Assembly: GCA_027625915.1 (NCBI GenBank)
Contig: JANTQA010000015.1
Coordinates: 8,027,001 to 8,091,000, forward strand
Direction of reading: 5' to 3'
DNA length: 64,000 bases
Source: Anaeramoeba flamelloides
Lineage: Eukaryota; Metamonada; Anaeramoebidae
This document shows, one piece after another, positions 42,806 to 56,109 of the stretch. Below the pieces are notes generated by a model that worked only from the letters and a program-made list of their open reading frames with translations, made no database searches and was not told the DNA's origin. Position 1 is the first letter of the stretch, and each line of letters starts with the position of its first letter. Made by a program: the position numbers and the translations under genes.

Positions 42806-45661
42806 TAGAAATCACTTTTTTAAAAAAAAGTAAAGTAAGAAAGAAAGAATTACAAAGAGAAACGTAAAGATAAAAAAAAAAAGAAAAATAAATGCGTTGT
42901 GTAAAAAAATGAAAAGACAAAACAGGAATTTTGATTTGATTCATAGTTTCAAATTGAGTACAAGCAGGAATTTCTATTTGAAGTTTCTTTTTGTCTTTCA
43001 TTGGGTTTAGAACTTTGTTTTAATTTTTCAGAAATTAGGATTTTGTTCTCAAGGGTATTGAAGGTACCTTTTTAAGATAAAATATGTCCGAAGAAATTTC
43101 TTTGAGATTGTTACATAGGAAGTAATTTCTTCACTCTTTCCACTGCTGTTCGATACCTACTGATTTCCTTTTCCTGATAACTTTTATATGAATAATAAAT
43201 TGTGTAAGGTTTCACTTCATTTTGTTTGTTTTTTACAGAGGACAAATAGAGTATTAATGAACACGATCCTAGTTTGTTGGTTCGATCTATTTTATTGATA
43301 GCTTTTTTTGTGAAAACTTTTGATGATTGAAAAATCTGAGATAAATAGAATACTCAATCATGGAGTAAAAAGACAATTTTCTGAAATATTTTCCTATTAG
43401 ATTTCAAAAACTCGAAATATTAAAAGTATCACAATACAATTTTTATTCAGTTTGGAGAATTAACTCTAATTTAAATGTATTTTCGAAAGTGTCTGCACTA
43501 ATTTAAGATACACTCCTATGTGTTGGTTATAAGGAGTAATTTGAAAAATATCTCTTTCTCTATCAAACTTTAAAAAATCTTTTGAAAAGAGTTTTTTCAA
43601 GACTAGAATCCTTGAAACATGATAAAAAGATTATATTAAGAAAATTGGAAAGTCTTTTTTTTTTTGGTTCTTGGTTTTTACTAAAAATAAAGTCTGAAAA
43701 AAAATTTAATCCATGTTTCAAAATAAAAAACATGTTTTTTTTTGATATAGAAGGCCTATACATCAACTGATCAAAGAAACTGGTAATAAACCCGAAATAA
43801 ATATTGTATTGGTTTCTTAAAGCTCTATTATTTAAATTTAAATTCTAAAAATGAAGGATCAAATGGTTAAATTTATCTCAAAAAATATAGGAATTTTTTA
43901 TAAAATTTCAATCATCAATAAAAAAAAAATAAAAAAAAATTGAGAATATTATGAAAAATTTTCAACCAAATACATTCTCAATTTAAATTTTACGGAAAAT
44001 ATCCAGACGTTTACTTACAAAATTGATTAGAACTTAGGTATACTATTGGGTAGTCAATTGGATGTTGCCTTGGATCAAGAATAAAAAAAGCATGGATTAT
44101 ATTTTGAAATACGGATTATAGTTGTTGTACACTCATTATTTTGATCACACTTGTTTTATAACTTTGTATGGCTTTTATTATTTATTCAAAAATTATTTTT
44201 GTTAAAATAAGTTTCCAAAAACCTTATTTGGTAAGGAAAGTTTGAGAATTTTCTTGTTATTCAATAATTAAGTTGGTATTACTGTTTAAATATTGGGAAT
44301 TTTATTTGCTGTTATTTGAATTCTAAATAGGAAAAAATTTTCAATCATTATCCATATTTTTCTAAGATAAATTGAGTTATCGAACAAGTGGGTTGTGATT
44401 TGTGGCCTCTATTTGAAAAAGGAAATTGAAAATGAAGTGGAAATTATTCCATTTTAGAATTCAAATACCAGCAGTTTTGATTTTTTTTAACTTTTTGAAA
44501 GTCTCTTTCTTAAATCAAGCAATTAGATCATTAATCATTTAAACTATTTTACTTTTTTCTTAGGGATAATTCTTAAAAATTTCCTTTCAATACTTGTTCA
44601 AATGAAATTTATAATATTTCTTTTAAACAATAATAAAAAGTACACACACTAATATGAAATCTCGAAAATTCTTACAACTTTGAATATTCAAAATTTTTTT
44701 TCATTTATTAAATTTAATTTTGTGATCTTTAATTTTAGAAATTTTTTTATGGAGTATAAATTCACTAATTTGTTTTTATATATAAATTTAGAAAGATTGT
44801 TCAATCATTTATCTTTTGTTAAAGCAAAATTTAACTTTGGAAAATTGATCTGATTTTTCTATTTTGTAAAAAAAAAAAAATAGTCTACCACATTGAAATA
44901 TCAAGTTACAATGAATTAAAAGTTAAAATTGTATCAAAAAAAAAAAAAAACTACAATGATTGTGTAAAAAAAGAAGAAAAAAAACTTTCTCATAATTTTA
45001 TAACAAAAACAAAAACAATATACGATGAAAAATTAAATAGTAACAATTTCCAAAGTTAAATTCGAGTTTTGGGACCCAATAGGGACATGAAATCATCAAA
45101 TAGAAAGAATAAAAACACTTGAAATCTTCAAAAAGAAAGTTTAAATTTAGATAGAAATAATAAACGAATAGAAATTTATAGGTTTATAAATAAAAAAATG
45201 AACTAAATTAGAAACCTTTTCAAATAATTAGAAATTTAAATACGAATATATTAACATTCACAAACTATTAATTTAAAAAAAAAAACACACAAACTCTCTA
45301 GATTTGAAATTGAAAAAATATATTAAATTTGGATAGAATCAAGGAGTACTTCCGAAATCTTAAACTTATTATTTCAAAGTACAAAAAAATAATTTTGAGA
45401 GTTGAAAATCATTTTTTAATTTATTTAGTAAATCAAAACTTTAAAAAAACAAAATAAAAAAAAATAAAAAAAAAACTTTTTAGATTCATTCGAAACTTGT
45501 TCGATATTTTAGAATTTGAATAAAAGTAATTTAATGAATTTTTCACTGATATTTTCTTCGAAAATATTTTTAAAAATATGTTCTTTGAGTTCAAAATAAT
45601 TATCACTTACAAACTCACTACTTAATGATTAATGTTACAAATATGACTATTGTTGGTTTAA
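42806..45661. other. AT-rich spacer upstream of the coiled-coil gene
   Basis: It contains MITE family B copy 3 (own entry). A stretch at about 43740-43860 (ATGATCAAAGAAA-like words followed by TTTCTTAAA) has weak similarity to about 50525-50640 and 51000-51070, suggesting another old low-copy repeat. No gene is supported. Confidence 0.4.
44309..44471. repeat. MITE-like element, family B, copy 3
   Basis: The left end CTGTTATTTGAATTCTAAAT faces the right end AGAATTCAAATACCAGCAG. The centre has AAAAAGGAAATTGAAAATGA as in copy 1. It is more diverged than copies 1 and 2. Confidence 0.7.
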
Positions 45662-46290
45662 GGGTCTAGTCATTTACCGTGAAAAGGTACCATACTCAAT
45701 GGGTGACCTGAGACCAAAAAGGGTATTGTGAAATAGCCTTCTTTTGGTTGACAAAATTCAAATAACAAAAAAAAAAATTCCATAGGATCTCTTTGACAAA
45801 AAATTCAATGAAGAAAAAGAGTTCTCAATTTCAAAAAATCAAAATTTAAAAAAAAAAATTCATCTTTTCTCATTTTCTTTTTCAAAAGAGGTTAAATTTC
45901 TTTAATTTAAAACAAATTGCTTTCTTGTATTTCGCAATCGATTTAATTCGATTTAGTCTGGTTCGTGGTTATTTTAAAACCCTCTAAATTTGACCAAGTA
46001 AGGATTAGGTAATAGTCTTTCAATAAAAATAACTCATTTTAAAAATAAAAAAAAAGAAAAAAAAAGTCACCAAGATCTCAAAAAGCGCCAAAGAGCGACA
46101 CTTCAAAACTGACATAGTTGTTTTCAAAATTGTAATTCACGACCATTCTAATTGGAAATTGGGTGTTACTCTTTGGCGTTTTTTTCTAAAAATGTCCTCA
46201 TTTTTAGTTGTTGATTTTTGGAGATCGATAATACATCATAGGTTGGTTAGTTTTTGATTGGTGTTAGGTCCTCAATAAAATTACTAAAAA
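45662..46290. repeat. Dispersed direct repeat E, copy 2
   Basis: It starts GGGTCTAGTCA and parallels 26144-26830 through AAACAAATTGCTTTCTT, CAATCGATTTAATT and GATCTCAAAAA. In this copy 46081-46187 also forms a hairpin: AAAGCGCCAAAGAG at the left and CTCTTTGGCGTTTT at the right. That hairpin is lost or absent in copy 1. Confidence 0.6.
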
Positions 46291-48143
46291 GTTTTTTCCA
46301 TTTCAGAATAAAAAATTTCACCCTAATGACTCTACCCTTAAAATAAAAATAAAATATTCTGAATTAACGTTCAACCAATTGTTTTTAATTGGAAACCCCA
46401 GTTAGGAGAAAAAGTCAAACAAATTATAGGAAGAAAGAAATTAACATCAAAGAAAAGTGATTCTTTTATTACCAGTCAAATTGTTTTATTCATTCCATTT
46501 CATTAACAACATGTCAAGCGAATTTGAAAAATTCCGTTTTTTTTTTAGAAATTAAATACAACAAGACTAATTAGAAAGAAGTGAAAATTTTAACTTCAGA
46601 TTAGATTTGATATTATTAAAAGAGTTCTCTTAACAAATAATAATATTTTACTAAAATATAAAAAACTAAAAAATTATTTTTAGTTACATTCATTGGAACA
46701 TGCCCCGTAAAAAATCTCAATTTTACACATGAATTAAAATTAAAATCAATAGGATTTTTTCAGAGTTATTTTCTGAAAATTCAAAGATATCACATAGTCT
46801 GAATTTTCCAAATGTTTATTTTTTTTTCTAATATATTTTTTTTTATCAAATTGACTTTTATAAAATTAAAGAAAAGAAAAGAAGATCCAAAAGAAAATGA
46901 AAAAGAGTTAAAAAAAAAAACAAATATCAAAATTAAAAAAAACAAAAAAAACTAAATATTTAAAAATTTTGAAATAATATTTCTGATACTATCGTTTTAA
47001 AAAAGTGAGGACTTTTTTAAAAAACCTTTATCAAGTTTTCATATATAAAAAAGTGAAAAAAAAATAGAGTTTCAGGCAAATAGGAGGCAAATATGTTGAA
47101 TAACATCTCTTCAATGATCGTAAAAAAAAGTGAAAAAAAAACAACAGAGATTAATATTTTGGTACAAATATTAAATATTTTTTCCTATTTTTAGGTAAAT
47201 TTATTTTCACAAAGTAAAGACTTTTGAAAACTTTTATCAAGGTTTCTCTTTTAAAAAAGCGAAAACTGTTCCAGAATTACAACCCCTTGAAAGTTTTTTA
47301 TTTTTCTTCTTCTCTTTTTTTTATTTGATCATTTTTCTTTACTAACTCCTTTCAATAAATAAATTAATAAACTCTTTGAAAGTTTTATTGTTTTAATAAA
47401 GTTCTTTTCTTCAGACTCCAACCCCTACCTCACATTTAAATGATAGAATTAACACTTTATTAAAATATAAAACATTAAAATTTAATTCTAAGAAAATCAT
47501 AAAAAAATGTTTACACTTTTTTAAAATGACTATAATAATTGAATATTTATTTTAAAAAGAATATTGGATTAAAATATTATATATTATTCGGTTCGATTAA
47601 TTAAATTGGATCAATATGACTACTAAAGAGTTTATAATTTAGATAATTTATATTGAAATCTGATTTTGTTATTTTGGAGATATCAAAAAAAGTTAAATTT
47701 TTTTAAACAAATTTTTAAATATAGATCACTAAATAAAAGAAAAGTTCATTATTAAAAGATAGTATTTTAAAAAACTTTTATTGTGTTAAAGTCCTTCATT
47801 TTGTCTTTAATGACAATTTTTTTTCTTTTACTAATCTTTCTTACTTTGAATTTTCATTTTCATTTTCATTTTCTTTTCCTTTTCAGGTTCCCTTAAGGTT
47901 ACCAATTAAAAAGTGTGTTTAACTTTTTACCTGTTTTTTTTTTTTTTCCCCATAATCCCTCAACTTCTTTTCCAACAATACAGTGAAATTAAGTTCACCA
48001 ACATTTGTACTTGAATCTTATCAGTTTGATAGTGGCATGAAAATTGATTTTAAATTTTATCTTCTTTCAAAAATTCTTTCTTTTTTTTTGATCAAAAAAC
48101 AGAAACAAAACATTTTAGTAAAATTGGATCTTTTACAAATTAC
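46291..48143. other. AT-rich spacer
   Basis: A direct repeat of about 45 bases (about 47005-47055 and 47215-47265, ACTTTT-AAAAC-TTTATCAAG) is visible. The segment 47850-48140 is less AT-extreme and could hold exons of the candidate gene discussed at 48144. No protein can be assigned. Confidence 0.35.
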
Positions 48144-48223
48144 CTTCAGCAGACAATAAGACATTTGGTTAGATGCTTTAATGAATTGAATTTCAAACAC
48201 CTCAGAACCCTTCCTCCGATCGT
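48144..48223 (-). CDS. Candidate internal exon of an unrecognised gene
   Basis: The 80-base segment is bounded by TTTTTACAG upstream and GTAATTTG downstream on the minus strand. Only one frame is open: DRRKGSEVFEIQFIKASN, then QMSYCLLK. The neighbouring segment up to about 48610 has an open frame including EYWQCEGFSNFEEKRVFFPS that could be an earlier exon. Base composition is less AT-rich than typical spacer here. I do not recognise the product. The segment is weak evidence for a small multi-exon gene between the spacer and the PINX1-like gene. Confidence 0.25.
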
Positions 48224-48789
48224 CTGTAAAAAGAAAATTCTTGTTGTAAAAGGCTACTAAAACAAGAAAAAGGGATAAAAGTCAAAAAACTTTTTTGTTT
48301 AAAATTCAATTACACACCAAAGCTAAATTAAACCCCATTCAAACTCTTTGTTTTGGAACTTATCCTTTGTTGAAACAGAAGGGAAAAATACTCTTTTTTC
48401 TTCGAAATTTGAAAACCCTTCACACTGCCAATATTCTAATTTGATGACATTTTTTTTAAACCCCAAACGATCTCTCTTCAATTTTGAGTAAAAAAATCGT
48501 TTATAAATACGAATTGTATGTTTCCATGAAAATTGTTGCGAAATTCAAAACATTGTTTATTTTGTACCAAAAAGAAAATTTCGAAAACATAATTACGTAA
48601 TAAATTTTTTTTAACGAAAAAATGAAAAAAACAAGACAAAAGAAAAAAAAAGAAAAAAGAAAAAATCAAGTGTAAAACGATGTCTAAAAATTAAATTTAT
48701 TGTGTTAAAGTCTATTGAATTTCAGAAATTAATAAAAAATTATTCAAGTAGTCCATTAATTCTGTCTAAAAAATGTACCATCAAAAGTT

Positions 48790-49416
48790 TTAATTGTTTT
48801 TTTTTTTTTTAGATTTTCTTTTCTTTTTTCTTTTTTTCATTTTGTTTTTTTCATTTTTCACTTTCTTGTTTGTTTTTTTCAAATCGTTTTCAATTTCTTT
48901 TGGCTGTTTTTTGTTTTTTCTTCTTTTTTTGTTTTTATTTTTGATTTTTCTTGTGACTTTTTTATTATTCTTTTTTGTATTCTTCTCCTGTTGAGGTGAC
49001 TTTTGTTCAACCTTTTCGTCGATTCCAAAAATGCAATTTAATTCATCTTTTGAGAATTCAGAGACTTTTTTTGAAGAAATAAATTTCCCAAAAGTTCTTT
49101 CGCTTTCGTTCTGGTTGTTGCCTGTAGTATCTCTTTCAGAGTTTGTTCTTTTTCTTTTCATTAATTTGACATCGCTCTTCTTGTCTGATTTGCTGAGGCG
49201 GTTTAAGATCTGTTGGTATTCGTTGATAGATTCTCTCCAAACTGAATCGCCTAAAGGATCACTTTTTTTGCCTAACCCAGATCGATCTGTTTTTTTTTTT
49301 ACCTTGATAGATTCTTGTACAACATTGTTAGGTCCAACTCCACCTCCTTCTTTGTATCCGAATTTTTTTAAGATTTTTAATCCATAACTGTCGCCTGACA
49401 TAAGAAGACTACTCAT
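48790..49416 (-). CDS. PINX1/Pxr1-like G-patch protein
   Basis: The protein has 208 residues from MSSLLMSGDS. A G-patch occupies about 9-56 (YGLKILKKFGYKEGGGVG, then SGLGKK). It is followed by W-R-ESINEYQQILNRL, the segment found after the G-patch in PINX1 (human FNQLLAEL region). A second block, FGKFISSKKVSEFSKDELNC followed by IFG, matches the PINX1/Gno1 motif of the KFTxAKDLSxxxxxDLxCIFG type. The Lys-rich tail fits nucleolar targeting. Family members activate the helicase Prp43/DHX15 in ribosome processing and inhibit telomerase. The usual N-terminal W-containing leader is very short here. The frame runs upstream to 49620 with a Phe-rich, non-conserved extension, so 49416 is preferred (49401 is an alternative). 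The stop is TAA. It is divergently oriented to RBM25. Confidence 0.85.
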   Translation of the reverse strand: MSSLLMSGDSYGLKILKKFGYKEGGGVGPNNVVQESIKVKKKTDRSGLGKKSDPLGDSVWRESINEYQQILNRLSKSDKKSDVKLMKRKRTNSERDTTGNNQNESERTFGKFISSKKVSEFSKDELNCIFGIDEKVEQKSPQQEKNTKKNNKKVTRKIKNKNKKRRKNKKQPKEIENDLKKTNKKVKNEKNKMKKRKKKRKSKKKKNN

Positions 49417-52312
49417 TAGAAATCCGTAATTAAATTTTATTATAAAAAAAAAACTTTTAGCAAAGTTATAAAAAGAGTGGAACAAAAAAAAATGATTGTT
49501 CGGAAATCTTGTCACGAAAAGAATAGAACAAAAATTGTGGTAACTTTTTTTCCTTAGCAGAACTTTTGTTTTTTCGAGACTGTTCCTAATTTTGAAAGGA
49601 ATTACAAGATTAAAATTCAACCACTTTAAAATTAATAGTTTTTACAAGTCAAACTTTTTAAAAATATATAATTTAAAAAAACTTGTGATTTCAGTTTTCT
49701 AAAAAAGAGTTTCAGGTTATTGAAAGTATAACAAGTATTTTTCTTTTAGATACTGTTAATTGAAAGATAAAAAGAGAAACATTTTCATTCAGCTTTCCGA
49801 AAAAAAACATGCAAAGAATTAAAACAAATCATCAAAGTCATCAATTCTTGAAGAGAAAATTCATAATTTAACCTGACTTAGAATTAAAAAAGCATTATGT
49901 TAAATGATTTATTTAATCTTTTTTTGGAAAATTGATTCAAAATTTTGTTCCTTTTATTTTAGAATAAATTGTAACTTTTCACAAGAACTTGGAGAGAAAT
50001 TTAATATAAATTCAAATGTTATCTTTTGTTAATTATTATTTTTTACCCTTTTTTTGTTCCTATATATGTTTTTGTACGGCATTTGAAATTTGTAAAAATC
50101 ATGAAAGAATATTAGAAACTGGAAGATTGTAGACCGTCCATCTGAAAGTTCGAAAAAGTCTTGAAAGTATTTGTATGGATTGTGCTATTCTTATTATAGT
50201 AATCTAAGAAAAATAAATATAAAGATTTGTTAAAAAAAACTTACATTTCTTTTTGAATAAAAACTGATGTTTTCTTGAAATAAAATACTTTTATAAGTAG
50301 ATCAAACTAAAAACCTCAACTTGTGGAAAACACAAGTCCAAAGTATGTAAATGAAATATCTTAAGGGTGGTTGACTATTTGAACTTTGAATTAACATTTA
50401 TTTATCATTTACCCAAAAGTCTTTCTTTTTCCGAAATTAGTTATTCTTAGTGTTGTTTCAATAATTGATGAGAACTTTTGAAATTTGATGTTATACTTTA
50501 AACTCACTATTTCACTTTTTCAGGAAAGATTTAACGTCAAATGATCAAAGAAATGGAAAAGGAATCATAAGTAAATATGAGATAGATTTCTTAAAACTTT
50601 GATGATTATAAAAGAAATTCTAAAAAGGAAAGATGGAATGGAAAATTTTTCTCAAAAAAATAGAATTCAATTTTTGTATATAAAAAAAAAACAAATAAAA
50701 ATAAGAAAAATTATAAATAAATTCAATTTATTATTTAATATTTTCTTAAAAATAAAAACTGGTTAACCTTCATAATTGATTTGAATTTAGATGTATTATT
50801 GAAACTGAATTAGATGTTATAATTACCAAGATGAGATACAAAAAATCTAGACTCATTTTGAAACATAGGGCTGGCAACCGGGACACAATTATTGTTGATT
50901 ATTGTTTTTTTTTTTTTTTTTTTCAAATCTATTTTTACCAAAGAGTCCCTCGAAATCCATTAAACCGCAAATATAGAATAAAAACCTGGTTTTCTTTTTT
51001 CAAGAAAGTATACATATTAAATGATCAAAGAAAAATGAAAAGAACCAATAAGCGAATTACTAGATTGATTGTTTCAGGATTGATGTTCTAAAAAAAAAAG
51101 AAATTATAAAAATTTGAAATATTATTATTTTATCTTGGTTAATTAACCTTATGATATTTTATCATAAAATATAACTTTGTACCTCTGGCAAATAAAAAAT
51201 TTTTCATTGCAATTTTTTTGCCCCCCCATAAAACCAGACTTACCAAAATCCTTAAAAAGACAATAAAAATACATATATCTAATTAATTTATAATTTAATT
51301 TGACTATGAGTTGAAAAATACCCATAACAACTGTGAATTTTATTGATTGCCCAAAAATAAATACTATTCTTAATTACGACTTTATGGTAAGTAATAATTC
51401 ACAACATAACAAAATAATTAAAAGAAAAAAAAAACAATAACATTTACAAAAAGTATTAATTTTCATTAATATATAAAACATTATATTCATCTGAGTAAAT
51501 ATCAAAAAACAGTCTTATACTATATAAGGAAAAAATCATTGAAAACATAAGACCCTCAAGTTCTACTATTAAAAAAGAAATTGTAAAAATAATAGAACAA
51601 AATTAATATTTTGTAAAATAGTACTTGTATATTCAAAGAAAAAAATACATTTTAATTATTAAAAAATTGAGAAAAAAAAATCCACATTCCAATAGATTAT
51701 ATTCTTTAAATATCAATAACTTAACTTTCAAACTTGATTTTACCGTAGAAATACCATCATAAACTGGATTAAATGTTATATTGTAACAAGAAAAAAGAAA
51801 AAACGGTACTTAATATTGAAAAATCGAATTTATTTGAACAAGATACAGGTAATTTTGACCCAAGTATTGATAAACTCAAAAAAATATTTGAAAATTTATA
51901 CTTTATTTTTTAGAAAATTTTTCATTACCTAGCTTTAAATACAGCAATTTATAATTTTATAAGTAAAGAAACTTTCTAAAATTTGTTATCTTCCTAATGT
52001 TTCTTATCAAGAACTGTTTTAAAAGTAGAGTTTTCAGATTTTGAAATTGTTAATTGAACTACAAATAGTTTTAAATTTATTTGAAATTATTATGAATGAT
52101 TGAAACACAGAACAATGTACCCCCTTGTTATAAAAATAATCTCTTTTATTTCAATCTACAAAATAGAGATATATAAATTCTTCGAATATAAAACTGAATT
52201 TTTCATTTTTCTTCAAATTGTCTCCGCCTCTTGAGCTTTTTTGTAACGCTTCGCAACTTAAAAATAAAAAAAGTAATAATACTCTAAAAAGAAAAAAACC
52301 AACGCAAAAACA
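49417..52312. other. Divergent intergenic region between PINX1-like gene and RBM25
   Basis: This is a 2.9-kb AT-rich spacer holding the upstream regions of both genes. The frame at 50831-51091 is interrupted by a poly-F run and is not convincing. Weak dispersed similarity between about 50525-50640, 51000-51070 and 43740-43860 is noted. Confidence 0.4.
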
Positions 52313-54687
52313 ATGAACATGTTTCCAAATAATAATTTAAGTAAGCTTTTCATCTCATTACTCTTTTTTTTTTTTTCTTTCCGAAGCACCCAACACTTTA
52401 ACTTGCAAATGAAAAAACAATAAATAAACTTTTTTTTCTTTTTACTTTATTCCGAAACTTCTAATCACTTAGACATGACACTCCCACAGCAATTTCTAAA
52501 TAGGCAGTTAAGTATGGCCTCATCTGTTCTCTCGAATGATATGAGGAACATAAACAACATAACTACGACAACTTCTGTGAAGCCAGAAAACATTACAACT
52601 ATCTATGTTGGGAAGATCCCATTAAACGTTGACGACACCCTGTTAAAAACAGTCTTAAATTTGTGTGGATCTATTTTAAATTGGAAGAGGGTTGTTGATC
52701 CGATCTCGCAACAACCAAAGTCCTTTGGCTATTGTGACTTCTTTGAAGCCGAATCTGCATTAGCCGCGATTTTAATTGTCCCTGAGTGCCCGATCCAAGG
52801 GAACAAATTGGTACTCACTGCTGACTCCAAGAATAAAGAATTAATCAAAGTTGTTGAAAGGAAAAGAGGCAACAAGCAATTAAACAAATCAGATAAAAAA
52901 ATTAAAGAGCAAATCAACATCGCCATAAAAGCATGGGAGACACAACAACAAATTTTGAAAAAAAAGAAAGGGGGAACTCTTGAAATTTTGCCTCCAACAA
53001 AAGCAAAGTCATTACTAAAATCAAAGAACTCAAGTTCTTCATCCAAAAATTCGAACAAGAACAGCGATCGTTATGGTGGAAGTAGGAGCCACCGTACTCA
53101 GAGAGGTCACCACCGCGATGCCAATCGTTATCACAATCGATCCAGATCCAGATCCAGATCCAGATCGCCAAGAAGATCTGATTCTGCTTACGATTATGAT
53201 TATGGCCGTAATAATGATTATGATTATGGATCAAGAAGGTATCGATCACAAAGAGAAAATCGATCGTCACGCTATTATTCTCGGAACGACGACAGTTATT
53301 ATAGGAACTCTCGCCGCCACTCACCAAGAAGGAATAGAGGTAGCTACCGAAGAAGCAGAAGTATTTCGAGAAGCAGGAGCAGGAGTAGGAGCAGGAGCAT
53401 GGGTAAAAAGGACAATGACTACATTGATCCATATTTAACTGAAAGTGAGGTGATCTTAAATAACCCAACAAGTCTACCGCGTATGAAGGTTTTAGAAAAA
53501 ATTCAAGGAAACAAAAAAATAATTGATTACAAGCATCTTTTGCATAGTTGGGAAGATGAAGAGGACGATTTAATTCGAGAATACAAAAGGGTTGAATGGA
53601 AAAATAAAAATAAGGAATCCGATTTAAAGAAAAAATGGACCAGCCAAGAAGAGACGTGTATAGAATTTGATTGGATGGAAGGCTTTTTTAAATTTCTCAA
53701 AACAAAAACAAGAAAAAATTCCAAATATTGGAAGATGAGAAATCGCCGAAAAATTGACCGAGAAGAAGAAATGAAGCAAGATCAACAAAGTAGATATGAA
53801 GAGAAAAGGAAAAGACAAAAAAGAGAGCAGAAAATAAAAGAATTAGAAATTGAAAAAAGGAAAAATCAATATATACAACAGATTTTAAAAAAAAACCAAA
53901 AAAGCAGTAAAAAGATCTTGATTAATAATCAAAAAATGTTACAACCAAATCTCAAAGAAAATAAAATTAAAAATGAGAATGGAACCCAAACCATAAGTAT
54001 ACCGAGTAATATAAATACAGATATGAATGTGAATATGAACGTTAATATGGATGTGAATATGGGTGTTAATAAAAATGAACAAGTTCGACGGCCCATTAAT
54101 ATAAATATTAATTCAAATCTGATCAAAAAAGAGCCCTTCACTGGTAACATTGGTATTAATTTGTCAAAACCTAAAAAGAAATTGAAAATAACAAAATTAA
54201 GATCCGTTTTCCAAAATAATAACGAAATTGAAACAAATTTACCAACAAACACTTCTTCGCGGCAATCAAAAGACATCACAACAGAAATTCCAGATTTTCT
54301 CAAAATTGATCATCAGGAATTAAATAAATCTTCTAATAGTATTCCCCTTATGGTTATTAGAGGAACATCAAAGCCAAACACAATCCAATTCCAAAAACAA
54401 CAATTGCAGCAATTACGGCAATTAAAAGAAAAACAACAACAACAATTGCAAATTCAAAATCAATTATTACAATCAAATTTATTACAACAAAACCAAAATT
54501 TTAATTTAATGAATAATCAAAATAATATAAATATTAATAATAATAATAATAATAATCAAAACATTTATAATGATAATATGAACAACAATCAAATTGTTAA
54601 TAATAATATTCTTCAAAGGGAAACAATTAAAAATGAAGAAATTATAAATAATAATCATCATTATCAAAATGAATCACAGAGTTTTCC

Positions 54688-54725
<38 letters not shown>

Positions 54726-55360
54726 GCAACAACAATAATAATAGTAATAATTACAATAATAATGATAACCATAATAAGAATTTTAATTCTGAATTATCAC
54801 CAAATAATGAAAGAAAAAGAGAAAAATATTATGATGGTCACTCAAAACATGAATCTTCAGAAAGAAAACGCAAGAATGATCACAGTGATCACCTTGGCCA
54901 CCGCGATCGCCGTAGCCGCCGTAGTCATCACAACCGCCATACTAATAATGATCGATATTCACGATCCCGTTCAAGGTCCCGTTCATTGTCCCGCTCAAGA
55001 TCACCATCGCCTTATCAAAGTCAAAAAACAAAAAAAGTAAGAGCCAATACACAAAGCCCCAAAGAATTAAATAATGGAAACATTTTTGATATGGCAATCA
55101 ATTGGGAAGAATTTGATAAGCTATCAATCCTTGAGAGAGTAATCAAACCATTTGTAACAAAAATTATTATTGATCTATTCGGCGAATCAGAAGGTAAATT
55201 CTTAACTGAATATATCCTTGAACAAATACAAAATCATGCAAGTCCTCAAGATTTGATCATAGAATTGAAGCAGGTAATTGACAAGGAAGCAATCAATTTA
55301 GTTAAACAAATTTGGGAATTAATAATTAAAAATACAAAGAATAGCCAACAACGGAAGTGA
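52313..55360 (+). CDS. RBM25: RBM25 splicing factor (RRM, RS, PWI)
   Basis: This is a U1 snRNP-associated splicing regulator that acts in the nucleus at 5' splice sites. Exon 1 is 52313-52340 (MNMFPNNNL) and exon 2 is 52473-55360, joined as NLNMTLPQQ in frame, giving about 970 residues. The RRM is at about 50-130 (TTIYVGKIPLNVDDTLLKTV, then CGSILNWKRV), matching human CGLVLSWKRV. RS/RD repeats lie at about 185-330. A charged coil follows at about 345-500, Asn/Gln runs at about 650-790, and a second RS block at about 815-865. The C-terminal PWI domain is at about 880-965 (ERVIKPFVTKIIIDLFG, then ASPQDLIIELKQVIDKEA), aligning with human ERRIRPWINKKIIEYIG and SSPQSILDDVAMVLDEEA. The order RRM-charged-PWI is diagnostic. 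Poly-Asn codon runs are an expansion. The stop is TGA, unlike its TAA-ending neighbours. Confidence 0.92.
52341..52472 (+). other. Intron 1 of RBM25
   Basis: It is 132 bases with donor GTAAGC. The 3' end is TTCTAATCACTTAG, in which CTAAT lies about ten bases from the AG and could be the branch point. It separates a 28-base first coding exon from the rest in phase 1. Confidence 0.7.
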
Positions 55361-56109
55361 GATCGTCATTGTTAGATTTTTTTTTCCTTTTTTTTCCTTT
55401 TTTTTATTTCTTCTTTCTTTTTGTTTTTTTTTTACTTTGGCTTTGTATTAGTTTTTTCTTTTCGTTTATTTTTGATTTATTTTTTACAAATAAATATATC
55501 TCTCACCTATTTAATTTCATTCCTATAGTTTTAATTTTAAAAAAATGCTTTTTATAAATAGTGAATTACTTTTCTTAACGCCTCGAATCAAACACATAAC
55601 CAGTATTAAAATCTTTTTACTTCAAAAAATACACAAATATTGGAATTTTACCACTCATAACGAAAGTTAGATTTTTGTATTATTATTTTTTTTTTTTTTT
55701 CTTTTATTTTTGACACATTGGATAAATTAAGTTAGAATTTAAATAAAAATATGTTTTTTTCAATGTAATATATTATTTTATCGAAATTAAATTTTTTTTT
55801 TTTTGTTGTGTACAAAGAATGATCAATTTTATTATCAAATGAATTTGATATTTATTTTAAATTAAAATGCAAAAATCCAAGCCAGAGTTAATATAATTAT
55901 AAGGAGAACAAAAATAGAAAGTGATTAAAATATAAATATTTACTGATAGCCTGGTAGAATTGCATAATTTCAATATAAATAAATACTACGCTAAGTGTGA
56001 ACTTTGTGGTAAGTGGGATTTTACAAAATAAAAAAAAAATAAAACTAAAAAAAAATTATTTTTTTTTTTTTTTTTATTTTGAAGAGAGGAAATTAATTTC
56101 CTCTTACAA
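55361..56109. other. 3' flank of RBM25
   Basis: A T-rich stretch of about 100 bases follows the TGA (TTTTTTTTCC repeats), then AT-rich spacer. Confidence 0.4.

Noticed and set aside
47005-47265. Short direct repeat considered as a mobile-element border
   Set aside because: Only about 45 bases, AT-rich and imperfect; insufficient to define an element.
49417-49620. N-terminal 68-residue extension of the PINX1-like protein
   Set aside because: Phe/His/Asn-rich, unlike the family leader; the family protein begins just before the G-patch.
52729-55040. Other frames within RBM25
   Set aside because: They overlap RRM, RS-repeat and poly-Asn codons of the supported gene and have repeat-derived composition.
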